A stretch of 5,879 nt of DNA, from NCBI GenBank assembly GCA_003157715.1, contig PMKK01000076.1:8270-14148 (forward strand), written 5' to 3'. Numbering within the stretch: the first letter of the stretch is position 1; each line of letters begins with the position of its first letter. This document shows, piece after piece, positions 1 through 5,350 of this stretch. A program made the translations under genes and the position numbers. The notes under the pieces were generated by a model that was not told the DNA's origin, did no database searches, and saw only the letters and a list, made by a program, of their open reading frames with translations. This stretch comes from Actinomycetota bacterium (lineage in GTDB: Bacteria; Actinomycetota; Thermoleophilia; UBA2241).

Positions 1-308
1 TTGCCGCCGCCGGTCGGCATGAGCACAAAGGCGCTGCCGCCGGCGATCAGGTGCTCGACGATCTCGCCCTGGTCGGGCCGGAACTCGCGAAAGCCAAAGA
101 CGCCGCGCAAGACGTCGAGTGCCGCCGAGGCCGGGCGCGCGGCCGTCGACGAGCCTGGAGGCGCGGCCGCGGCCGCGGACGAAGGTGGAGGCGTGGCTGC
201 GGATGGGGGTGGAGGGGGGGCTGCGGACGAGCGCGGAGCTGCGGCCGCGGAAGGGAGCAAGGGAACAGCCGTGGCGACGTCGGGGGGCGGCTGGGGATCA
301 AACGACAT
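1..308 (-). CDS. recQ: RecQ-family ATP-dependent DNA helicase, N-terminal fragment (runs off the left edge)
   Basis: About 102 codons are visible. RecQ helicases are 3'-5' DNA helicases that unwind forks and recombination intermediates. Residues ~64-102 read like the RecQ N-terminus: a VLRGVFGFREFRPDQGEIVE stretch with the family's F-G-x-x-x-F-R-P-x-Q motif 0 (Q80 would contact adenine), then VLMPTGGG, the start of Walker A (motif I), whose GK(S/T) falls outside the window. The start is well fixed: ATG at 308 is the first start after an in-frame TAG at 320-318. No ribosome binding site is seen, but a TAGTGT -10 box ends 6 nt before the ATG, suggesting a leaderless mRNA. The first ~63 residues are an Ala/Pro/Ser-rich, probably disordered extension; E. 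coli RecQ begins close to the helicase core. Family call is firm; exact subtype is not, because the RQC and HRDC regions are unseen. Confidence 0.86.
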   Translation of the reverse strand, partial: MSFDPQPPPDVATAVPLLPSAAAAPRSSAAPPPPPSAATPPPSSAAAAAPPGSSTAARPASAALDVLRGVFGFREFRPDQGEIVEHLIAGGSAFVLMPTGGG

Positions 309-314
309 GACGCG

Positions 315-320
315 ACACTA
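315..320 (-). promoter_or_regulatory. Candidate -10 box for recQ (TAGTGT)
   Basis: On the minus strand the sequence TGTGC-TAGTGT ends 6 nt before the recQ ATG. It fits the TANNNT -10 consensus of high-GC bacteria and has a TGTG just upstream, like an extended -10. Such spacing would put the transcription start at or next to the A of ATG, giving a leaderless message. No convincing -35 is visible. The same 11-bp pattern lies upstream of rlmKL. Confidence 0.4.
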
Positions 321-400
321 GCACATCGGCCGGATGGGCCTCGCCCGATGTGGCGCCATTCCGGCGTCTCGCGAGTAAGCGTCACCCGCGCCGGCGCTCC

Positions 401-520
401 GCGGTTGCCCGCGCCGGCACTCACCCCCGGGCGGTGACCCGGCGTCACCCGCGCCGGCGCTCACTCCCGGGCGGTGACCCGGCGTCACCCGCGCCGGCGC
501 TCACTCCCGGGCGGTGACCC
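401..520. repeat. 40-bp tandem repeat: two identical units plus one diverged unit, spanning the rlmKL stop codon
   Basis: Positions 441-480 and 481-520 are identical 40-bp units. Positions 401-440 are a diverged third unit, and 379-400 resemble another partial one. Each unit contains GCGCCGGCGC (a perfect palindrome), CCCGGG, and GGTGAC near its end. The rightmost unit contains the last codons and stop of rlmKL (stop at 501-503), so the upstream copies are repeats of the gene's own 3' end plus the following bases. There are no unique spacers, so this is not a CRISPR array. Slipped-strand duplication is the simplest origin. Confidence 0.85.
427..489 (-). terminator. Possible hairpin terminator region after rlmKL
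   Basis: At each junction between 40-bp units, GGTGAC and GTCACC flank a 5-nt CCGGC loop (433-449 and 473-489). The stem at the first junction can be extended outward to roughly 12 pairs if two bulges are allowed. They lie just downstream of the rlmKL stop and before the recQ promoter, where a terminator is expected. There is no T-tract, so this is not a classical intrinsic terminator. It may simply reflect the repeat's symmetry. Confidence 0.3.
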
Positions 521-3278
521 GCCATACGTGATGGGCCCGCGCGCTGCGGGCGAAATCAGGCGGCAGGGTGGCGCGTGAGAGGTCGTGAAGAAGGTGGTCG
601 CGCGCCAGTGAGTCCGTGTCCATCGAAAAGCGCCGAGCGTTGCAGGCGAAGACGACTACGCCGCCGGGCGCGAGCAGGCGGCGAACGACCAGGCGGATCA
701 GGTCGACGTGGTCGCGACGCACGTCGAACGTGGCGCGGCCCATTTTCTTGGAGTTAGAGAACGTCGGCGGATCGAGGTAGATGAGGCCGAACCGCTCGTC
801 GGTCTGGTCGACCCACTGCAGGACATCGGCCTCGATCAGCGTGTTGCGCGCCGGCTTGAGCTTGTTGTTGACCAGGTTGCGTTGCGCCCAGGCGAGGTAG
901 CCGCCGTTCAGGTCGACGGTCGTGGTGCTCGTGGCGCCGCCCCTGCCCGCCGCCACGCTGGCCGTGCCGGTGTAGCCGAACAGGTTCAGGAACCGTTGCC
1001 CGGGGGCGAGCTCGCCCAGCAGGCGACGGACCTCGCGACCGGACAGGAAGAGTCCGGTGTCGAGGTAGTCGGTGAAGTTGACGAGGAACGCCAGGTCGCC
1101 TTCGTGGACTTCGTGTTCGATGCCCTGCGCCGCCCGGCGCGCGTACTGCGCCGCGCCGCGCTGCCGGGCGCGGACCTTGAGAAAGACGTCGTCCGCCTCG
1201 ACGCCCAACACCTCGGGGATGACGCGCATGGCTTCGGCGAGGCGTCCGGCCGCTTTGGCTTCTTCGATCTCGGGCGGCGGAGCGTACTCCTGGACGTGCA
1301 CCCAGCGTTCGTAGACGTCGATGGCCACGGCGAAATCGGGCAGGTCGGCGTCGTAGACCCGGTAGCAAGTCGTGCCGGCGCGACGCATGTAGCGGCCCCA
1401 GCGGCGCGCGTTCTTGCGCAGCCGGTTGGCGAACTGTTCGGCGGCAGGCGAGTAGGTCGGCGCCGCTGCGACGGCGGCGGCGGACGACCTCGTTGGTGAC
1501 GCGCCGGCGGTGCGTGGTGGACGGGACGCATCGGCGGCGCCCCTCGGCGGGGTGTGGGGGGTGCCGGGTGCGTTGAACAATTGGCCAGGATCTTGGCCAA
1601 TTGTACAAGGAGACGGAGACCCCACCTGGGCGCCGCTCGGGCCGCTCACGTCACCGGCGGCTGGAGGTTGCGCCCCGTCGTCCTGCGCTCGGTCGTTCTG
1701 TGGTCCGGCCAGGCTCTCCTCCATCAGCGCCATCCGATCTTTCACCGGCGCTTCGACTCGGCGTCGCGGCAGTGGGATGGCCGCGCGGTCGCCGACGTCG
1801 ATACGCAGCAGCGTGCAGTGGAGCGGCCCGTTCATGAAGTGGTTCGAGCGCCTGGCTCGCAGACCAAGCCGCTTGCCCAGCTCCAGGTCGTTGACCAGGA
1901 TCGCCGCCTGCCAGCCGGAGAACTCCGCCTTGATGCGCTCGCCCAGCAGTGCGTAGAGAGCGTCGAGCGCGGGGTCGGGCGGCTGGCGAGTTGCCGCATC
2001 GTTGCCGCTCTTGCCGCTCCCTCGATCACGGCGTGAGCGATTGCCGCTACGGTCGCCACCGCGGTCGCCGCTGCGGTCGTCTCCGACGCCCGGCCGCGCC
2101 AAGCTCGCGTCCGCGCCGAGTCGATGCCCGTAGGGCGGATTGGCGACGACCAGGCCGCCGGCCCTCCCGCCGGTCTCGCCGCCGGTCTCGCTGACGACCT
2201 TGCCGCCGACCAAGGCCTCGACCAAGCCGCCGGCCTCGCCGCCGAGGCCAGGGTGTCGTCTCGCCAAGGCACTGAGGCTGACCGGCCGAACCAGGGCGGC
2301 AAGTTCGCGTCGTTCGATGCCGACGAGATCCGTCAGGCCAGCGCGCGCGACGTCGGCGCGGGCCAGCTCGACGGCGCGCGCGTCGCGGTCGAAGCCGAAG
2401 GCGATCGGCACGATCTGGCCCTCTGTCCCGGGCTGGGTGCGAGCCGTGCGGAGGCGGGCGCGCGCCGCGGCGCGCCGCTCGCCCGCCTCCGCGACCAGCT
2501 CGCGCCAGGCGCGCGCGTCATGCTTGAGCCAGCCGGCGAACCCCCAGCGCGGGCCCGCGGGCCCGGCCGCCTCGCGCAGCAGCCCGGGGGCGACGTCGGC
2601 GGCGATCAGGGCGGCTTCGATGGGCAGCGTGCCCGACCCGCACAGCGGGTCGACCACGCTGCCTCCGGCCGCCGCCACGGCAGGCCAGCCCGCCCGCAGC
2701 AGGATCGCCGCGGCGAGCGTCTCCTTGAGCGGCGCCTCGGCCTGCCGGCCGGACTCGCGGTAGCCGCGGCGGTGCAGGCTCTCGCCTGACAGGTCGATGC
2801 TGACGAGTGCCTCGCGGCGGCCTACATAGACGCTGACCCGCACGTCGGGTCGAGCCGGATCGACCGATGGCCGCCGGCCGAATCGCTCGCGAAACTGGTC
2901 GACGATCACGTCCTTGGTGCGTTGCGCGCCGAACAGCGTGTTCGTTACGCCCACGCTCGCACCGAGCCCGCCGAAGTCGACCGCCAGCGTGCCGTCGGGC
3001 GCCAGATGAGCCGTCCAGTCGAGCGCCGCAAGGCGAGCCCAGAAGTCGTCGGCACCGCCGGCGAGCGGCAGCGTCTCAAGCTGCAGCAGTACGCGCTGGG
3101 CGAGTCGTGACCAGAGGCAGGCCCTGTAGCCGAACGCCAGCGGACCGGCGAACGAGACGCCGCCGCGCTGCTCGGTGGCGGTCGACTCGTCCCAGCCCGC
3201 GGCGATCGCCATGGCGCGCAGCTCATCGATCAGGAGAGACTCGGCGCCTTTGGCCGCGGTCGCGAAGAACGTCAGCAT
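501..3278 (-). CDS. rlmKL: Fused 23S rRNA guanine methyltransferase RlmKL (m2G2445 / m7G2069)
   Basis: This 925-residue protein joins two SAM-dependent methyltransferases that modify 23S rRNA during 50S assembly (E. coli: RlmL makes m2G2445, RlmK makes m7G2069). A THUMP-like region (~40-165) is followed by the RlmL domain, with SAM motif VVDPLCGSGTLPIEAAL (208-224) and catalytic NPPYG (380-384). The RlmK domain (~615-925) shows RFLNLFGYTGTASVAAG, DLNGGYLAWAQRN, YLDPPTFSNSKKM (834-846) and FDVRRDHVDL, nearly word for word the E. coli pattern. The protein is ~220 residues longer than E. coli RlmKL (702). The excess is largely low-complexity: a Gly-rich insertion (~340-375), an Arg/Asp/Gly-rich one just after NPPYG (~388-430) and a Pro/Ala/Ser-rich interdomain linker (~523-610). 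I chose the ATG at 3278 because it has GGAG 5 nt upstream and because homologues begin near FFATAAKG. An in-frame ATG at 3302 would add eight residues. Confidence 0.95.
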   Translation of the reverse strand: MLTFFATAAKGAESLLIDELRAMAIAAGWDESTATEQRGGVSFAGPLAFGYRACLWSRLAQRVLLQLETLPLAGGADDFWARLAALDWTAHLAPDGTLAVDFGGLGASVGVTNTLFGAQRTKDVIVDQFRERFGRRPSVDPARPDVRVSVYVGRREALVSIDLSGESLHRRGYRESGRQAEAPLKETLAAAILLRAGWPAVAAAGGSVVDPLCGSGTLPIEAALIAADVAPGLLREAAGPAGPRWGFAGWLKHDARAWRELVAEAGERRAAARARLRTARTQPGTEGQIVPIAFGFDRDARAVELARADVARAGLTDLVGIERRELAALVRPVSLSALARRHPGLGGEAGGLVEALVGGKVVSETGGETGGRAGGLVVANPPYGHRLGADASLARPGVGDDRSGDRGGDRSGNRSRRDRGSGKSGNDAATRQPPDPALDALYALLGERIKAEFSGWQAAILVNDLELGKRLGLRARRSNHFMNGPLHCTLLRIDVGDRAAIPLPRRRVEAPVKDRMALMEESLAGPQNDRAQDDGAQPPAAGDVSGPSGAQVGSPSPCTIGQDPGQLFNAPGTPHTPPRGAADASRPPRTAGASPTRSSAAAVAAAPTYSPAAEQFANRLRKNARRWGRYMRRAGTTCYRVYDADLPDFAVAIDVYERWVHVQEYAPPPEIEEAKAAGRLAEAMRVIPEVLGVEADDVFLKVRARQRGAAQYARRAAQGIEHEVHEGDLAFLVNFTDYLDTGLFLSGREVRRLLGELAPGQRFLNLFGYTGTASVAAGRGGATSTTTVDLNGGYLAWAQRNLVNNKLKPARNTLIEADVLQWVDQTDERFGLIYLDPPTFSNSKKMGRATFDVRRDHVDLIRLVVRRLLAPGGVVVFACNARRFSMDTDSLARDHLLHDLSRATLPPDFARSARAHHVWRVTARE
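1449..1712 (-). other. Low-complexity interdomain linker of RlmKL
   Basis: About 88 codons between the RlmL and RlmK domains encode a Pro/Ala/Ser/Gly-rich, probably disordered segment. In E. coli the two catalytic halves are joined by a much shorter connection. The linker contains the 36-bp palindrome at 1573-1608. The frame stays open throughout, and both flanking domains keep their motifs, so this is an expansion of the linker rather than a broken gene. Confidence 0.7.
1573..1608. repeat. 36-bp near-perfect palindrome inside the rlmKL linker
   Basis: Perfect 11-bp arms ACAATTGGCCA (1577-1587) and TGGCCAATTGT (1594-1604) surround GGATCT, whose centre GATC is itself symmetric. Outside a single A/A mismatch (1576/1605) the symmetry continues as TTG (1573-1575) and CAA (1606-1608). 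In all, 16 of 18 pairs match. It is clearly more AT-rich than the surrounding DNA. On the coding strand it is read in frame as residues ~557-569 of RlmKL (PCTIGQDPGQLFN). It could be a dispersed palindromic repeat, a protein binding site or an RNA hairpin; the sequence alone does not decide. Confidence 0.9.
1989..2117 (-). other. Arg/Asp/Gly-rich insertion in the RlmL domain beside the catalytic motif
   Basis: Just after NPPYGHRLG the E. coli enzyme continues almost directly into the next helix, but here ~43 residues intervene, including GDDRSGDRGGDRSGNRSRRD. The DNA is built from near-repeats of CGGTCGCC. The composition resembles RGG-type disordered RNA-binding segments. Downstream homology resumes at PALDALYALLGERIKAEFSGW. 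Confidence 0.65.
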
Positions 3279-3283
3279 GGTGT

Positions 3284-3287
3284 CTCC
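3284..3287 (-). promoter_or_regulatory. Ribosome binding site (GGAG) selecting the rlmKL start at 3278
   Basis: GGAG sits 5 nt before the ATG at 3278. The alternative ATG at 3302 has no ribosome binding site, but a -10 box ends 6 nt before it. If transcription starts near 3302, the message would have a ~24-nt leader carrying this site. Confidence 0.55.
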
Positions 3288-3308
3288 GGGGTCTGAGCTC
3301 ATGGGTCC

Positions 3309-3314
3309 ACGCTA
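3309..3314 (-). promoter_or_regulatory. Candidate -10 box for rlmKL (TAGCGT)
   Basis: The minus strand reads TGTGC-TAGCGT, matching the TANNNT -10 consensus and 10 of 11 bases of the box before recQ. It predicts transcription starting around 3302, about 24 nt before the favoured rlmKL start codon. No clear -35 is visible. Confidence 0.4.
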
Positions 3315-3434
3315 GCACAACGCTCTCCGGCGCGACGCGAACCACGCCGGCGAGTGCGTGCGCTGAGCCGCCGCGCACCCTTTAGCGGACGAGTGATGCA
3401 GCGGCGTCCGCCCGCGGGCCCGCGAACGCCGTGC

Positions 3435-3440
3435 TACCAT
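3435..3440 (+). promoter_or_regulatory. Candidate -10 box for the DUF296 gene (TACCAT)
   Basis: GTGC-TACCAT on the plus strand shares the GTGCTAnnnT pattern of the recQ and rlmKL boxes and fits TANNNT. It would drive the divergent DUF296 gene with a leader of roughly 140 nt. No clear -35 is visible. Confidence 0.35.
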
Positions 3441-3496
3441 GCGGGCTCGTGTCGCTGCGGGCGACGCTCCTTTCGCTGACGCCCGGTGGACGGCGC

Positions 3497-3562
3497 GGCA
3501 GCGAGCGGCGTGGCAGCGAGCGGCGCGGCAAGTCGCACGGCGAGCGGCATGGCAAGTCACAC
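3497..3562 (+). repeat. Cluster of short direct repeats in the leader of the DUF296 gene
   Basis: Two 15-bp units, GGCAGCGAGCGGCGT (3497-3511) and GGCAGCGAGCGGCGC (3512-3526), are followed by GGCAAGTCGCAC (3527-3538), GGCGAGCGGCAT (3539-3550) and GGCAAGTCACAC (3551-3562), so two related 12-bp motifs alternate. They sit between the candidate promoter and the favoured start codon. If translation began at GTG 3486 instead, they would encode an Ala/Ser/Gly-rich N-terminus with no domain homology. Confidence 0.65.
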
Positions 3563-3575
3563 GATCATCGACACT

Positions 3576-3580
3576 GGGAG
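3576..3580 (+). promoter_or_regulatory. Ribosome binding site (GGGAG) of the DUF296 gene
   Basis: GGGAG lies 7 nt before the GTG at 3588, an ideal spacing. The upstream alternatives (GTG 3486, ATG 3549) have no comparable site. This decides the start. Confidence 0.6.
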
Positions 3581-3587
3581 CGTCAGC

Positions 3588-4037
3588 GTGAAGTACTCGG
3601 CAGCCGGCCTGGGCCGCGTGTTCGTCGTGCGCCTCGAAGATGGCGACGTTGTCCATGAGTCCGTCGAGCAGCTCGCCCGTCGCGAAGGCGTCCTGCGCGC
3701 GGTGGTCGTCGTGCTCGGCGGCGCCGACGACGGCAGCCGCGTAGTGGTCGGTCCCGCCGACGGCCGGGCAGCCGTCATCGAGCCGATGGAGCGCGTGCTG
3801 CGCGGCGTTCACGAGATGGCCGGCGTGGGCACGCTGTTCCCGGACGAGCATGGCCAGCCGGTGCTGCACCTTCACGCCGCCTTTGGGCGCGACGATCGCA
3901 CGACTGCCGGCTGCATCCGTTGCGGCGTCACTACCTGGGTCATCGGTGAGGTCATCGTCATCGAGATCACCGGCAGCGATGCCGGTCGCCGCGTCGACCC
4001 GGTGACCGGGTTCGAGCTGCTCGAACTCGGGGGCTGA
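3588..4037 (+). CDS. PPC/PCC (DUF296) domain protein, putative metal- or DNA-binding
   Basis: This 149-residue protein is essentially one PPC/DUF296 domain, the fold found in bacterial and archaeal single-domain proteins and in plant AT-hook nuclear proteins. Bacterial members form trimers, and several structures bind zinc through histidines; their cellular role is not established. Visible family hallmarks are VKYS at the N-terminus, GRVFVVRLEDGD (9-20), VVVVLGGADDGS (39-50), VGPADG, HEMAGVGTLFPDE (75-87) and LHLHAAFGR (93-101). H75, H94 and H96 are the likely metal ligands. The start at GTG 3588 is chosen for its ribosome binding site and because homologues begin at this KYS. In-frame GTG 3486 (183 aa) or ATG 3549 (162 aa) would add an Ala/Ser/Gly-rich extension. 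It is divergent from rlmKL and convergent with the O-methyltransferase gene, so context gives no functional partner. Confidence 0.9.
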   Translation: MKYSAAGLGRVFVVRLEDGDVVHESVEQLARREGVLRAVVVVLGGADDGSRVVVGPADGRAAVIEPMERVLRGVHEMAGVGTLFPDEHGQPVLHLHAAFGRDDRTTAGCIRCGVTTWVIGEVIVIEITGSDAGRRVDPVTGFELLELGG

Positions 4038-4099
4038 GGCCAGCCGCGCGGCGACCACACTGCCGGCCGCGCGGCGCGCTCGTCGTGCTCGTCGCGGCC

Positions 4100-4122
4100 C
4101 CTCGCGTGGCCGGCTCGCGAGG
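4100..4122. terminator. Candidate bidirectional terminator hairpin between convergent genes
   Basis: CCTCGCG (4100-4106) and CGCGAGG (4116-4122) form a perfect 7-bp stem around a 9-nt loop. It lies in the 103-bp gap between the stops of the DUF296 gene and the convergent O-methyltransferase gene. There is no T-tract on either side, so it is a weak candidate. The rest of the gap is GC-rich with several CCGCGCGGC-like symmetric runs and holds no gene. Confidence 0.33.
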
Positions 4123-4140
4123 CAGCCGCGACACGGACTC

Positions 4141-4731
4141 CTAGCGCTTCCGGCAGACGAGCTCGCCCTTGCCGATCGGCACGACCACCGCGTCGACTCG
4201 CTCGTCTGTCAGGGCTCGCCGGAGCATCGGCCGCAGAGTCGCCTCGTGGTTTATGGCGTTGTCCGCGACGAGGATGCCCCCGGCCGTCATGTTGGGAACG
4301 ACGGCTTCGTAGCAGGCGCCGTAGATCTCCTTCTCGGCGTCGAGAAAACAGAAGGAGACGTCTGGGCAGTGCGGCAGATGCTCGAGAGCGTCACCGTGCA
4401 CCAGGTCGATCACGTCGCCGACGCCGGCCGCCTCGAACGTCTCACGAGCCAAAGCCACCTTCTCGTCGATGACCTCGAATGTCGTGACTCTGCCGCCCCG
4501 AGCGCGGCAGGCAAGCGCGAGCCAAAGGGTCGAGTAGCCCGCGCTGGTCCCGACCTCGAGGCAGCACCCGGTCGGGGCCGCGGCCGCGAGCAGCGCGATG
4601 AACCTCCCGGTCTGCGGAGGGATCTGGCGCAGGCGCTCGAGCCGGGTGGTGCCGTCGGTTCGGTCGCGCGCATCGATCTTCTCGAGATAGGCCATGCGGT
4701 CGGCGATCGCCCGCGGCATGTCGCTGAACAC
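4141..4731 (-). CDS. Class I SAM-dependent O-methyltransferase (catechol/caffeoyl-CoA OMT-like, family 3)
   Basis: This 196-residue single-domain enzyme is predicted to transfer a methyl group from SAM to a hydroxyl; the substrate is unknown. Residues 37-48 ([12 protein letters not shown]) resemble the helix before the SAM site. Motif I is [11 protein letters not shown] (58-68). FEVIDEK (85-91) supplies the acidic residue for the SAM ribose, HGDALEHL follows, and FCFLDAEKE (117-125) and ILVADNAI (153-160) carry the Asp (D121) and Asp-Asn (D157, N158) that bind the divalent metal in this family. The length is close to that of a bare catalytic core. It starts at GTG 4731, preceded by GGGGAGG that overlaps the ASCH gene's TAG, so translation is probably coupled to that gene. 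An internal ATG at 4719 is too far from this site. It is the last gene of the GNAT-ASCH-OMT operon. Confidence 0.9.
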   Translation of the reverse strand: MFSDMPRAIADRMAYLEKIDARDRTDGTTRLERLRQIPPQTGRFIALLAAAAPTGCCLEVGTSAGYSTLWLALACRARGGRVTTFEVIDEKVALARETFEAAGVGDVIDLVHGDALEHLPHCPDVSFCFLDAEKEIYGACYEAVVPNMTAGGILVADNAINHEATLRPMLRRALTDERVDAVVVPIGKGELVCRKR

Positions 4732-4734
4732 GGT

Positions 4735-4741
4735 CCTCCCC
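4735..4741 (-). promoter_or_regulatory. Ribosome binding site (GGGGAGG) of the O-methyltransferase, overlapping the ASCH stop
   Basis: The minus strand reads TAG-GGGAGG-ACC-GTG. The purine run includes the last base of the upstream TAG and ends 3 nt before the GTG. This arrangement suits termination-reinitiation coupling. Confidence 0.6.
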
Positions 4742-5340
4742 TACCTGTCTGCAACCCCGAGCGACGCCGCGGACTCCCGTGACGCCCCGGGCTCCCGTGA
4801 CGCCCCGGGCTCCCGTGACGCCTCGGGCTCCCGTGACGCCCCGGGATCCTGCGACGCCCCATACACTACTTCGAAACGCTCACAGACCACGGGCATGTCC
4901 TCTGCCGGTTGCGCCCCGAGTGCCGCGAGCTCTCGCGTGAAGTAGTCCCAGTGGACCTGGCGCCAGCAAGCAAGCGAGCCGTCTACTTCGCCCTCGGCGC
5001 GGGCGAACTCCTCATCGACCTGCGAGAAGGCGACGATCTTGACCGAGGTCGTGCGGATGATGCACCGAGCCCTGCCCGACCAGTCGGTGACGACGCTCAG
5101 ATCGCCGGGCTGCGGCAGAGGCTCGCCGGTCGACTCGTGCGCCCACAGCGCGGCCGTGGTGGCGCGCTTGCGCCCGGCGCGGACCAGCTCCGCGAGGGCG
5201 TCCGCCGGTTCCTTCGTGTCGCAGAAGTGCCAGGCGGTGTACGGCGCCGCCGCCGGCGGTGGGCTGTGCGTGGTCGCCAGGAACGCTTCCCACATCGCTT
5301 TAGGCGAATCGGCTGTGGGCCGATCGGCCGTCCCAGTCAC
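4741..5340 (-). CDS. ASCH-domain protein with a repetitive C-terminal tail
   Basis: ASCH domains are small PUA-like beta-barrels thought to bind RNA or nucleosides; the small E. coli ASCH protein YqfB hydrolyses N4-acetylcytidine. This 199-residue protein carries a full YhfF-type ASCH domain (~36-160): AWHFCDT, GRKRATT (56-62, the family's G-x-K-x-x-T-like signature), PQPGDLSVVTDW, a DEEFARAEGEVDGSLACWRQ helix region (109-128), HWDYFTREL and PVVCERFEVVY (150-160). Residues 161-199 are a tail of ASREPG-like hexapeptides encoded by 18-bp repeats, outside the domain. I chose GTG 5340, 10 nt after the GNAT stop and preceded by GGGGGAG. GTG 5364 would overlap the GNAT gene and has no such site; ATG 5295 also lacks one. 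It is the middle gene of the operon. The precise substrate is unknown. Confidence 0.9.
   Translation of the reverse strand: MTGTADRPTADSPKAMWEAFLATTHSPPPAAAPYTAWHFCDTKEPADALAELVRAGRKRATTAALWAHESTGEPLPQPGDLSVVTDWSGRARCIIRTTSVKIVAFSQVDEEFARAEGEVDGSLACWRQVHWDYFTRELAALGAQPAEDMPVVCERFEVVYGASQDPGASREPEASREPGASREPGASRESAASLGVADR
4763..4860. repeat. 18-bp tandem repeat encoding the ASCH protein tail
   Basis: Five consecutive 18-bp units begin at 4763, 4781, 4799, 4817 and 4835, with a partial sixth at 4853-4860. Units 2 and 3 (GACGCCCCGGGCTCCCGT) are identical, unit 4 differs at one base, and units 1 and 5 at a few. As 18 is a multiple of three, changes in copy number would keep the frame and only lengthen or shorten the hexapeptide tail. 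Confidence 0.88.
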
Positions 5341-5343
5341 GGT

Positions 5344-5350
5344 CTCCCCC
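5344..5350 (-). promoter_or_regulatory. Ribosome binding site (GGGGGAG) of the ASCH gene, abutting the GNAT stop
   Basis: The minus strand reads TGA-GGGGGAG-ACC-GTG, so the site directly follows the GNAT stop and ends 3 nt before the ASCH GTG. It decides the start at 5340 over the upstream GTG at 5364. Confidence 0.58.

Noticed and set aside
51..437. Arg/Gly/Trp-rich plus-strand frame over the recQ start and the 40-bp repeats
   Set aside because: It is the complement of the Ala/Pro-rich recQ N-terminus and low-complexity repeats.
401..520. CRISPR array
   Set aside because: The 40-bp units are directly adjacent with no spacers, and one unit overlaps the end of rlmKL; no cas genes are present.
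708..1608. Long open frames in other frames across the RlmK half of rlmKL (708-1499 plus; 754-1608 minus)
   Set aside because: They lack domain motifs and are Arg/Ala-rich shadows of rlmKL, whose own frame carries all the catalytic motifs.
1573..1608. Reading the palindrome as a transcription terminator
   Set aside because: It lies in the middle of an intact open frame with conserved coding on both sides and has no T-tract on the coding strand.
3431..3658. Short upstream open frame (75 codons) overlapping the DUF296 start
   Set aside because: It begins at a GTG inside the candidate promoter, has no ribosome binding site, and is Arg/Ser/Gly/His repeat sequence; nothing supports translation.
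3312..4058. Long minus-strand open frame of 248 codons opposite the DUF296 gene
   Set aside because: It is the antisense shadow of the DUF296 gene, with no recognisable motif; long antisense frames are expected at this GC content.
4246..4782. Plus-strand open frame of 178 codons opposite the O-methyltransferase
   Set aside because: The minus-strand frame shows clear SAM and metal motifs; the plus frame shows none.
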